NCBI GenBank assembly: GCA_002433075.1
Contig: DJHM01000017.1
Location: 9,047 to 41,746, forward strand
Reading direction: 5' to 3'
DNA from: Latescibacteria bacterium UBA6620
GTDB taxonomy: Bacteria; Latescibacterota; UBA2968
DNA: 32,700 nt
Shown here piece after piece: positions 17,088 to 24,526 of this stretch. Below the pieces are notes generated by a model. That model worked only from the letters and a program-made list of their open reading frames with translations. It did no database searches and had not been told where the DNA came from. Each line of letters starts with the position of its first letter. The first letter of the stretch is position 1. Position numbers and translations under genes: made by a program.

Positions 17088-17473
17088 GTGGTGGTCCTAA
17101 TTGTCTGGTATAGAGCAGGTTGTCCAATAATGCTGTCTACGAGGTCTTGTGCTTCCTGGATGGTGAAAGGCTTCTGCAGAAAGCCTGAGACCCTTAATTT
17201 CTCCATCTCCTCGCACAGCTCATCAGTCAGATGGGCGGATATCGCTACGACCGGGCAGGAGACTTCGTTCCTGAGAACGGCGATGGTATCCACGCCGTCC
17301 ATCTTGTCCATCACCATATCCACGGTTACCAGGTCGAATCGCCCTGTGGGTACGAGTATGAGGGCTTCCACGCCATTTTCAGCTTCGGTGACCCTGTGCC
17401 CCGCCTTCTCAAGCAGGCGCATCAATGCTCGCCGAACGTCTCCCTCATCGTCGATAATCAGTACTCGGGCCAA
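16997..17473 (-). CDS. Single-domain response regulator (CheY-like receiver)
   Basis: The 158-residue protein is a receiver domain over residues 1-118: acidic pair D8-D9 (IIDDE), phospho-acceptor D52 (VTVDMVMDKMDG), S79 (VVAISAH) and K101 (GFLQKPF). No output domain follows, only a polar tail of about 40 residues (Ser/Thr/Arg-rich) which is the part that overlaps the convergent SDR gene. The start is TTG 17473, supported by GGGAGG 5 bases upstream. It would act as a phosphorylation-dependent protein switch; no histidine kinase lies nearby. Function of the tail is unknown and it may be accidental read-on past an older stop. Confidence 0.85.
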   Translation of the reverse strand: MARVLIIDDEGDVRRALMRLLEKAGHRVTEAENGVEALILVPTGRFDLVTVDMVMDKMDGVDTIAVLRNEVSCPVVAISAHLTDELCEEMEKLRVSGFLQKPFTIQEAQDLVDSIIGQPALYQTIRTTTQSIDGSNWSSGTQVRSGREATNRQASATS

Positions 17474-17574
17474 GTCGGCCTCCCTCTCCTGCGGATGACG
17501 TGCATCTGGATCAATGAAACCATGAGATCCACCGGCCCCGATTGGTATTGATTTTCTTTGAAAAATGCGATTTA

Positions 17575-17611
17575 CAATTGGGTTGACAGTCCAATTGGGA
17601 TTCCATAGACT
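17575..17611 (+). promoter_or_regulatory. Sigma-70-type promoter with direct repeats at the -35 box
   Basis: TTGACA at 17583-17588 and TAGACT at 17606-17611 are separated by 17 bp, a good -35/-10 pair for the gene at 17686. The -35 box is flanked by direct repeats of CAATTGGG (17575-17582 and 17592-17599), 17 bp apart, which could be an operator. A perfect TATAAT at 17630 lacks a matching -35. Confidence 0.5.
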
Positions 17612-17685
17612 TCAGGCAAGTTCAGCATTTATAATCAGTTTCGTGTTATTTCCCAGCCCGCTGTTCAAAGGCGTCGGGTCCCCAA

Positions 17686-19686
17686 ATGCTATTCGCCAAT
17701 CTCTTCAAGAGCGACAAACGGCTCGGAGTCGGGCGTGGTCGTAAGCGCAAGGTTACGATCAAAGATGTCTTGGAGAATCTTGATCGTGTCGAGTTGTCCA
17801 CGGCAAACTGTACTCTCATCCGCGACCACCTCGGTAACGACAAGGTGGAAGACTACGGTCAGGTCGATGTGTGCCGTGTGAGCGACGAACGGTTGTTCGT
17901 TGTCGACAACGGATTTTTTATCACGACACCGAGCGGAATGAAACTGAAGAGCAGTGTGGGCGATGATAACATCGCCGAGATCGTGAGCGAGGACGAGGCC
18001 GTTGAGGAAGAGCCCGTCGACGAAGAGGATGTCGATCCGGATACGGTGAAGGCCGACGGCGAAGAGGAGGAGGAGGAAGAGGAAGGAGGCGGGGACGCTT
18101 TCAGCGGTGGGGGTGGGAGACGCAACCAGCGAGAGCCGGAACCGGAACCCGAAGAGGAGGCCCTCGGTATTGGACAGGTAATTCGCCTTCGGTTTTTCTT
18201 CAACAGGATTCCCTACGAAATCGATTGCCAGATTTTGGATCGGTTCAACCCCGCGCGCTATCCAAATGTGGACCTTACGCCCAAGTGGGGGATGGGTTAC
18301 CGTGTTCGGCCGCTGAGCGATGCTCGTAAACGCGACCAGCGACGCTACGTGCGGTATACGCATCGGTTGGGATTCGGGCACCTCCGAATGCGGAGCGAGA
18401 TTCAGTTTAACGTTTTCGCTCACAAGACGGATCTGGAAATCCCGGAAAAGGGCGCGCTCAAACAGACCATTTCAGACGAGGACTTTCAGCGTATTGCCTT
18501 CGGTCAGCAGGATGTGGATGAACTCGAGAATGCCGAACGCATCGAAGACATTGTCGAATTCTTCATGGCCTGTATGGTCCAGAATCCAACAGAGCGACGA
18601 CAGGTCTATGCCAGTAAGGCCTATCTGGATCGGCTCAATCGGTCGAGTCTGGAGGGGCTGGGATACTTCAACGTTGTCGGCTCTCAGCAGACGACCGTGC
18701 TTCCTAAAATCTTCGCCAAACGACAGGCGAAGGGAGAAACCGTCCTCGACAAGCAACTCGCGGGCAAGAGCCACGCCAAACGAGATGCCCGCAAGATGCG
18801 TGCAATCGAGGAGATGCACGATCGCTTCCAGATGCTGACTAGGGAGCAAAAGATCTGGCAGCAGCGTCGAATGGGGAAGTCGGTCGTAGGAAACTTCCAG
18901 AACGACATCGTACTCGTTGGATTCTCATCTCCTCACGGGTTGCCCGCAGATGGCCACGCCACATCCCGTCAGTTGACAATGCCTGTGGAAGTCACGGACA
19001 TCGGGGTCGAGAACTTAACCCTGAAGCCGATCCAGTTCGAGGACGCTCGGTCTCGCGAGATTGAGAACAAGGAGTGGGTCCGCCAGGAGGACGGTTTCCA
19101 GATCGATTTGCTCAACTTCAGCACGGGTGGGGCCCAGCTGCGGGGGGGCGAGTCGGCGGAGGGATGCGAGGCGTTCCTGCAGTATCTGATTGGCGACGGG
19201 GCTGAGGACATGCCATTCGCCGAACGTGTAGAAGCACTGCAGAAGCACGCCATCCTGTTGAACTTCTACCCCGTTCTGAACTTTAGCCGATCCGAGATTT
19301 CAGACTATAAGCCCTACCTGCCATACCGCATTCCGGTGATCGCCAGGGTGGCTCGTTTTTCATCGATGAAAAATAAGGAAAATGAAGAGCCTGTGATCGC
19401 GTCCCTCGGGGTCGAATTCCTGTACAATCCGATTCACGACAGTTACTCACGTGACAGGAGCGAGTTCGATCAGTGGGAGCAGGTTACGCCCTACACTGAG
19501 AGTCAGCACTTTATCGAAATCCACAAGTCGTTGCAGCTGCTGTTCGGCTTCGATCGGGCCCTCGAAGAAAGTCTGCGAGAGGACGATCGAAAGACGAAGG
19601 AGAAAGATGCCGAGGGTGACGAGGAAGAAGAAGCGTCTGACGAGGCATCGGAGGAAGAGGAAGAAACGGCAGCCAGCGCAGAGTAG
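17686..19686 (+). CDS. Large acidic protein with a split PilZ-like signature
   Basis: This 666-residue protein has no family I can name with certainty. Residues 1-100 form a basic-headed domain (VTIKDVLENLDRVEL; RLFVVDNGFF). Residues 101-158 are acidic low-complexity (poly-Glu, then PEPEPEEE). Residues 163-225 (VIRLRFFFNRIPYEIDCQIL, then YRVRPL and R219/R223 in QRRYVRYT) resemble the YcgR-type domain running into the PilZ RxxxR motif. The second PilZ motif, N-F-S-T-G-G at 477-482 followed by AQL, lies 254 residues later instead of the usual 20-30. A basic helical region spans about 345-395 and the C-terminal 30 residues are again acidic. No signal peptide or membrane segment is seen. It may bind cyclic di-GMP; that is inference. 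Confidence 0.6.
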   Translation: MLFANLFKSDKRLGVGRGRKRKVTIKDVLENLDRVELSTANCTLIRDHLGNDKVEDYGQVDVCRVSDERLFVVDNGFFITTPSGMKLKSSVGDDNIAEIVSEDEAVEEEPVDEEDVDPDTVKADGEEEEEEEEGGGDAFSGGGGRRNQREPEPEPEEEALGIGQVIRLRFFFNRIPYEIDCQILDRFNPARYPNVDLTPKWGMGYRVRPLSDARKRDQRRYVRYTHRLGFGHLRMRSEIQFNVFAHKTDLEIPEKGALKQTISDEDFQRIAFGQQDVDELENAERIEDIVEFFMACMVQNPTERRQVYASKAYLDRLNRSSLEGLGYFNVVGSQQTTVLPKIFAKRQAKGETVLDKQLAGKSHAKRDARKMRAIEEMHDRFQMLTREQKIWQQRRMGKSVVGNFQNDIVLVGFSSPHGLPADGHATSRQLTMPVEVTDIGVENLTLKPIQFEDARSREIENKEWVRQEDGFQIDLLNFSTGGAQLRGGESAEGCEAFLQYLIGDGAEDMPFAERVEALQKHAILLNFYPVLNFSRSEISDYKPYLPYRIPVIARVARFSSMKNKENEEPVIASLGVEFLYNPIHDSYSRDRSEFDQWEQVTPYTESQHFIEIHKSLQLLFGFDRALEESLREDDRKTKEKDAEGDEEEEASDEASEEEEETAASAE

Positions 19687-19698
19687 CCACGAACCTCG

Positions 19699-19733
19699 AG
19701 GGGGTGCCATCTGATGTGCGCCCCCTTTTGTTT
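19699..19733 (+). terminator. Rho-independent terminator after the PilZ-like gene
   Basis: AGGGGGTGC (19699-19707) pairs with GCGCCCCCT (19718-19726, one T-G wobble) around a 10-nt loop and is followed by TTTGTTT. It separates the PilZ-like gene from the small genes downstream. Confidence 0.75.
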
Positions 19734-19783
19734 AAACCCCCTGGGGCTTGGCTCCATAGCAGCAGCGAGAGTTGGAGACGCAG

Positions 19784-20122
19784 ATGGACCGTGAACCGAG
19801 CAACTACCCCGAAGACGACAAGATCTTGGCTCAGCTTGACGACCCTACGGACATCGAGGCCTTTTCCAACCTGATGGAAAACGCGCACCGGGAAGGACTG
19901 AGCGCGGCGGATCTGATCCGTGAGGAGCCCAAGCGAACCTCGAGAAGCGCGATCCGGAAAATCTGCCTGAAGGACCGGAAGCGATCGATCAGAGCGATGG
20001 TCTCCAGCGTCGTAAAATCAATGTGGGACCGTCCCGTACATAACCCGGAGGACGGGTTCGTTCAAAGCCTGTTCGGTACGCAACCCCCTCCAGGCTTCGG
20101 AAAGAAGAACGGATCGCCCTGA
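19784..20122 (+). CDS. Hypothetical protein, 112 residues
   Basis: ATG 19784 is preferred because GGAG lies 6 bases upstream; a TTG at 19772 would add four residues. The product is highly charged: an acidic N-terminal half (YPEDDKILAQLDDPTDIEAF), a predicted helical segment (LMENAHREGLSAADLIREE), a basic stretch (RTSRSAIRKICLKDRKRS) and a Gly/Pro-rich end (TQPPPGFGKK). There is no signal peptide or membrane helix. I do not recognise a family. Its stop overlaps the next start (TGATG), so the two are translationally coupled. The basic patch could bind nucleic acid, but nothing specific supports that. Confidence 0.65.
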   Translation: MDREPSNYPEDDKILAQLDDPTDIEAFSNLMENAHREGLSAADLIREEPKRTSRSAIRKICLKDRKRSIRAMVSSVVKSMWDRPVHNPEDGFVQSLFGTQPPPGFGKKNGSP

Positions 20123-20295
20123 TGGTTCAAAGCCAGCTGCTCAGAGCCCACATTCAGGAGATCGAAGAACTGATCAGCAACCTGCTCCCCGCGGCCAAGG
20201 CGGGGTGTCCCTCCTCCCGCGATCAAGTGGTTTCTCTCCAGAAACAGGTCTTCACGAAGCGAAGAAGACTGCGTTCTCTCCCCGACGAAGGCTGA
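20122..20295 (+). CDS. Small coupled protein, 57 residues, coiled-coil-like
   Basis: A short frame begins at the ATG in the TGATG that ends the preceding gene and closes with TGA at 20293-20295. It encodes a helical N-terminus (VQSQLLRAHIQEIEELISNL), a short turn with a single Cys (AKAGCPSS), and a second basic helix (VVSLQKQVFTKRRRLRSL). Two amphipathic helices with a central turn suggest a small helical hairpin. The start/stop overlap and GC-rich third codon positions support it being real. It lies 39 bases before ruvX. No family recognised; conservation in related genomes would decide it. Confidence 0.5.
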   Translation: MVQSQLLRAHIQEIEELISNLLPAAKAGCPSSRDQVVSLQKQVFTKRRRLRSLPDEG

Positions 20296-20334
20296 CGGGT
20301 TTCCTCAACGACCGATCCCTCACAAGACGTTGCC

Positions 20335-20745
20335 GTGAAACGTGTCATTGGAGTCGACTACGGCCGGCGCCGTGTCGGTGTGGCCGTGTCCGATGATCTC
20401 GGCCTGACGGCTCAGCCTCTGGCCACCCTCACCGTTCGCGGTGGGCGTGATGCCTCTCGTCAGCTGGTCGAGCTTGTCGATGCGCACGATGTCGATACAA
20501 TCGTCGTCGGTTTACCGTTGAATATGGACGGAACCCGGGGCGAAATGGCTGATGAAGTCGAAAAACTGGGTGGACGGCTGGCGGAGGAGACGGGGCGTCC
20601 CGTGATCTACTGGGATGAACGGCTGACCACCCAGGCGGCCTCTCGGACTCTTCGAATGTCGGGAAAGCGGGCGGACAAGGGGGCGGTGGATCGCATCGCG
20701 GCCTGCCTGATCCTGGATGGCTATCTGAATTCCAAGCGAGCGTGA
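20335..20745 (+). CDS. ruvX: Holliday junction resolvase-like / pre-16S rRNA nuclease RuvX (YqgF)
   Basis: The 136-residue protein has the RNase H-like YqgF fold: D8 in GVDYGRRRVGVAVSD, GLPLNMDGTRGE, E95 in YWDERLTTQAA and D119 in GAVDRIAACLIL, the three acidic residues of the active site. In E. coli the homologue trims the 5' end of pre-16S rRNA; a Holliday-junction role was proposed from fold. The start is GTG 20335. Its stop overlaps the mltG start, and ruvX followed by mltG is a common bacterial pairing. Confidence 0.93.
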   Translation: MKRVIGVDYGRRRVGVAVSDDLGLTAQPLATLTVRGGRDASRQLVELVDAHDVDTIVVGLPLNMDGTRGEMADEVEKLGGRLAEETGRPVIYWDERLTTQAASRTLRMSGKRADKGAVDRIAACLILDGYLNSKRA

Positions 20746-21800
20746 GAGACTTACCCAGAAGAGCGATTGATTGGACGCGCAGGCGGGCGCTTGTGGTTGT
20801 GATCGGGTTGACCACGTGCGTCGGCATCTGTTTTGGAACTGTCCTCTGTTTCTTCATCCTGAACCGTCCAACCGGTGCGAGCTCACGTACCGTGATTGTG
20901 GAGGCGGGGACCCCCGTCCATCGGATTGCGTTACAGCTGAAGAGGCAGAGACTCATCCGGAGCCCCCGGTTTTTCAAGACGCTCTCTATTCTGGGATCCA
21001 TCAGCACTGAACTCACAGCCGGTCCTCATCCTCTCAGCGGCCGGATGACGACGTGGGAGATTCTCCAGGAACTTCGGATTCCGCGGGACGAGACCGTCAG
21101 CGTGACGCTTCCAGAGGGAATGCGAAAGTCTCTCGTGTTCGAGGTCCTGGCCGAGAGGTTGGGCCTGAACGCAGCTCGCCTCGATTCGCTGGCCACAGAT
21201 CCCGGGTTCTGCAGATCTGTGGGGATCGAAATAGAGGACCTGGAAGGTTATCTCTATCCCGAGACGTACTACCTCTCCAAATATGCGTCCGAACGGCAGG
21301 TGCTTCGCATTTTGGTGGACCATTTCGACGATGCGTTTGAGGGTGCGATCGCTGATGGCGCGCGCCGACGACGTATGACACGGCACGAGGTTGTGACGAT
21401 GGCTTCTATCATCGAGGGGGAGACGCGTGTCCCGGAAGAGAGGGTGGTGGTGTCGGCCGTCTATCACAACCGGCTCAGGAAGAAAATGAGACTCCAAGCC
21501 GACCCCACGGTGCAGTTCGCGCTTCCCGATGGCCCGAGGCGGCTTTTCAACAAGGACTACAGGTACCCCTCGCCCTACAATACCTACCTGCACGGAGGTC
21601 TCCCTCCTGGCCCGATTGGAAGTCCGGGCAAAGCATCACTCGCGGCAGCCGTAGCGCCTGCGGATGTGGAGTATCTCTACTTTGTCGCCAAGGGCGACGG
21701 CTCGCACATCTTCACGAAGAACTCTCGTGAACACGAGGCGGCGAAACGGAAAACGCGTGAATCTCGACGGAGAACCTGGAAGAGGCCCAGGGCCCAATGA
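20742..21800 (+). CDS. mltG: Endolytic murein transglycosylase MltG
   Basis: The 352-residue protein has a basic cytoplasmic head, one membrane helix at about residues 16-40, a LysM-like region (IVEAGTPVHRIALQL), and the YceG/MltG catalytic domain. The catalytic Glu is E225 in MASIIEGET, followed by VYHNRLRKKMRLQADPTVQF and GLPPGPIGSPG. MltG cuts nascent glycan strands at the inner membrane and sets their length. It starts at a GTG overlapping the ruvX stop and ends in an ATGA overlap with the helicase gene. The C-terminus is strongly basic (RKTRESRRRTWKRPR). Confidence 0.94.
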   Translation: MRDLPRRAIDWTRRRALVVVIGLTTCVGICFGTVLCFFILNRPTGASSRTVIVEAGTPVHRIALQLKRQRLIRSPRFFKTLSILGSISTELTAGPHPLSGRMTTWEILQELRIPRDETVSVTLPEGMRKSLVFEVLAERLGLNAARLDSLATDPGFCRSVGIEIEDLEGYLYPETYYLSKYASERQVLRILVDHFDDAFEGAIADGARRRRMTRHEVVTMASIIEGETRVPEERVVVSAVYHNRLRKKMRLQADPTVQFALPDGPRRLFNKDYRYPSPYNTYLHGGLPPGPIGSPGKASLAAAVAPADVEYLYFVAKGDGSHIFTKNSREHEAAKRKTRESRRRTWKRPRAQ

Positions 21801-24079
21801 CCACTGTGTCCGAGACATCGAAACTCGAGGGGCTGAACGAGCCCCAGCTTGAAGCGGTCAAGACCATCGACGGGCCCTTGCTGATTCTGGCCGGCGCAGG
21901 ATCGGGAAAGACGCGGGTGCTCACCCGCCGAATCGCCTACCTCATCGGCGACATCGGGGTCCCGCCGTGGCGAATTCTGGCGATGACGTTCACCAACAAG
22001 GCTGCCGGAGAAATGCGGGACCGCGTCGAGGGGCTCCTGGATCGTCCGAGCCGCGGAATGTGGATCGGAACATTCCACTCCGTCTGCGCCCGGCTCTTGC
22101 GGACGGAGCACGACGCGGCAGGCCTTGGGCCCAACTTCTCCATCTACGACTCGACTGACCAACTGGCGGTTGTGCGCAAAGTGCTGAAGGCCTCAGGGAT
22201 GTCGGACAAGGATTTCCCGCCGAAACAGGTACGGGGACGCATCGGGCAGGCCAAGAACATGATGTCCGATCCGGACGGATTCGCGAGAACAGCGCACAGT
22301 TACTACGAAAAGCAGGTCGCCGATCTCTATCGGGGCTACCAGGCCGAACTGGAGGCCTCCAACGCCGTCGATTTCGACGACTTGCTGATGAAAAGCGTGC
22401 GTTTGCTGAACGACCATCCTGCTGTGCTGAAGAAGTACCAGGAGCGCTTCGAATACATTCTGATCGATGAATATCAAGACACGAACCGTCCGCAGTATCT
22501 CCTGACTCGCCACCTCGCGGCATCCCATCAGAACCTGTGTGTGGTCGGAGACGACGATCAGAGCATCTACGCCTGGCGAGGGGCAGATATCCGGAATATT
22601 CTCGATTTTGAGCGGGACTATCCCGAAACGACACTCATTCGGCTCGAACAGAACTATCGGTCGACGCAGATCATCCTGGATGCGAGCAACGCCGTCATCG
22701 CCAACAACGAGGGCAGGAAAGGCAAGCGGCTCTGGACGGATCGCAAGGGTGGGGAACCGATCCGTCTTCGGTGGACTTTCGACGAACAGGATGAGGCGCG
22801 TTGGCTGGTGACAACGGTGCAGGAGCTCAAGGGGGTCGGTGGGCTGGCGCTGAGGGAGCAGGCCGTCCTCTACCGAACGAACGCACAGTCTCGGGCGATC
22901 GAGGAGCAACTGGTTCGGGCGAATCTACCGTATGTCATCGTCGGGGACGTCAAGTTCTACGAGCGGCGCGAAATCAAGGACGTCCTGGGTTACCTCAGGC
23001 TGATCGACAACCCGCTCGATGTGGTGAGTCTCGCTCGGGTCATCAATACACCCAGGCGGGGCATTGGCGACACGTCTTTCAACCGGATGATGGATTTCGC
23101 GGCTGGGACGGGCGAAGGCCCATACGGGCTCCTGGGCAGAGCGGAGGAGATTCCGGACCTGAGCCGTGCGGCGGCTTCAAAAATGAAGCGTTTCTTGGCA
23201 ATGATCGAGGCATTTCGTGAAAAGGCGGACCAGATCGATGTAGCGGAGCTGACGCTGGAGGTGCTGAAAGCGACGGATTATGCCCAGAGCCTGGGGGCTG
23301 CGGGCCAGGAGGAGGCTGAGGGACGTAGGAGAAACCTTGAGGAGCTGCTTGCTAACATCGAGGGTTATGTCGATCGGGCCGAAGATACCTCCCTGGGCGC
23401 ATATCTGCGCGAGGTGTCTCTGATGGCAGATGTCGACGAATGGGACGATCGGGCAGATGCGCTGACGTTGATGACTCTTCACAGTGCGAAAGGGCTCGAG
23501 TTCAGAGCGGTTTACATCACGGGTCTGGAGGAGGGTCTATTCCCGATTGTTCGGGCCTGGGACGAAGAGGAAGAGGACAGCACGGAAGAAGAACGACGGC
23601 TCTTCTACGTGGGAATCACCCGTGCCAAAGAACGCCTGTTTCTCAGCCACGCGCGTCAAAGACGACGCTTTGGCGGCACACAGGCGTGTCACCCTTCGAG
23701 ATTTCTTGCAGAGATACCCGAGCGTCTCCTGGATGAGGGTCGCAGAGTGCGCGAAGTTTCGGTCGCCGAGCCTGCTCGGTCGCGTCGCGATGCTTCCCCC
23801 GTCCGTCACGTGGAGGTCGAGCCCAGCGCTACGCCGAGCCGCCCACAGGCGGATCTCTTCTCCGACCCTGAATCGGACGACGCTGAGCACGAGGTTGGGG
23901 GTGATGGGGAAACGGGTAGTCTGTCGACGGAGACGGGGGCCTGGGTGATTCATCCCTACTGGGGGCGGGGGGTGATCGAGGCTCGATCGGGATCGGGGGG
24001 CGATACGAAGCTGACGGTTCGGTTTCAGGGTATGACAAAGAAAATTGTTCTTCGGTACGCCCGTTTGTTACCCGGGTAA
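21797..24079 (+). CDS. pcrA: ATP-dependent DNA helicase, PcrA/UvrD type
   Basis: A 760-residue SF1A 3'-5' helicase. N-terminal Q motif GLNEPQLEAV; Walker A AGAGSGKT at 32-39; motif Ia TFTNKAAGEMRDRV; DExx box LIDEYQDTN near 221-229; GDDDQSIYAWRGA; LEQNYRST; TLHSAKGLEF near 560; and VGITRAKERLFLSHA near 610. The C-terminal 45 residues (WVIHPYWGRGVIEAR, then LTVRFQGMTKKIV) form the Tudor-like domain that binds RNA polymerase in PcrA. Role: nucleotide excision and mismatch repair, removal of RecA, transcription-coupled repair. An acidic, less conserved linker separates core and tail. Overlaps mltG by 4 bases. Confidence 0.95.
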   Translation: MTTVSETSKLEGLNEPQLEAVKTIDGPLLILAGAGSGKTRVLTRRIAYLIGDIGVPPWRILAMTFTNKAAGEMRDRVEGLLDRPSRGMWIGTFHSVCARLLRTEHDAAGLGPNFSIYDSTDQLAVVRKVLKASGMSDKDFPPKQVRGRIGQAKNMMSDPDGFARTAHSYYEKQVADLYRGYQAELEASNAVDFDDLLMKSVRLLNDHPAVLKKYQERFEYILIDEYQDTNRPQYLLTRHLAASHQNLCVVGDDDQSIYAWRGADIRNILDFERDYPETTLIRLEQNYRSTQIILDASNAVIANNEGRKGKRLWTDRKGGEPIRLRWTFDEQDEARWLVTTVQELKGVGGLALREQAVLYRTNAQSRAIEEQLVRANLPYVIVGDVKFYERREIKDVLGYLRLIDNPLDVVSLARVINTPRRGIGDTSFNRMMDFAAGTGEGPYGLLGRAEEIPDLSRAAASKMKRFLAMIEAFREKADQIDVAELTLEVLKATDYAQSLGAAGQEEAEGRRRNLEELLANIEGYVDRAEDTSLGAYLREVSLMADVDEWDDRADALTLMTLHSAKGLEFRAVYITGLEEGLFPIVRAWDEEEEDSTEEERRLFYVGITRAKERLFLSHARQRRRFGGTQACHPSRFLAEIPERLLDEGRRVREVSVAEPARSRRDASPVRHVEVEPSATPSRPQADLFSDPESDDAEHEVGGDGETGSLSTETGAWVIHPYWGRGVIEARSGSGGDTKLTVRFQGMTKKIVLRYARLLPG

Positions 24080-24160
24080 TCCGATAGCTCTTGATTTGGT
24101 CTGGACCTTTTCTGATATTGAAAAAGTTTTATCAGCCCCAAATCTCAATTGGAATCGTGT

Positions 24161-24448
24161 ATGGCAGTTACGGTCCACGACGTCAGGAAGGTGGCTCAAC
24201 TCGCGCGTCTGAAATTCGACGGCGCGGAAGAGCGTAGGCTCGTCGACGATCTGAATCAGATCCTTACCTACGTGGCCGCACTCGACGAACTCCCCACCGA
24301 CGACGTTGAGCCAACCGCTCACGTGCTGCCTCTCTCCAATGTGTTCAGAGAGGATGCGCCTCACGGGGCTCTCTCTCAGGAGGCCGCACTCTCGAATGCC
24401 CCCCGTTCGGGTCACGGCCACTTTCGCGTCCCCAAGGTCATCGAATGA
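24161..24448 (+). CDS. gatC: Asp-tRNA(Asn)/Glu-tRNA(Gln) amidotransferase subunit C
   Basis: The 95-residue protein matches GatC: VRKVAQLARLKF, LNQILTYVAALDELPTDDVE, then LSNVFREDAPHG and a C-terminal FRVPKVIE. GatC stabilises the GatA-GatB complex that converts mischarged Glu-tRNA(Gln) or Asp-tRNA(Asn) to the amide form. ATG 24161 is preferred to the TTG at 24149. The gene stands alone: gatA and gatB are not adjacent, and a terminator follows at once. The 81-base gap before it is AT-rich and may hold its promoter. Confidence 0.93.
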   Translation: MAVTVHDVRKVAQLARLKFDGAEERRLVDDLNQILTYVAALDELPTDDVEPTAHVLPLSNVFREDAPHGALSQEAALSNAPRSGHGHFRVPKVIE

Positions 24449-24451
24449 TCG

Positions 24452-24484
24452 GCGGCGGTGTCTCTACCACCGCCGCTTTTCTTT
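24452..24484 (+). terminator. Rho-independent terminator between gatC and pyrG
   Basis: GCGGCGGTG (24452-24460) pairs perfectly with CACCGCCGC (24468-24476) around a 7-nt loop, followed by TTTTCTTT. The farthest upstream pyrG start (24458) lies inside it, so that start is wrong. Confidence 0.9.
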
Positions 24485-24526
24485 GCCTCTCGCGCTGTCT
24501 CTTTATCGCTCGTCAACGGAGGTTGT

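Noticed and set aside
24458..24526. N-terminal extension of CTP synthase from 24458
   Set aside because: These codons lie in the gatC terminator and do not match the PyrG family; GTG 24527 has a GGAGG.
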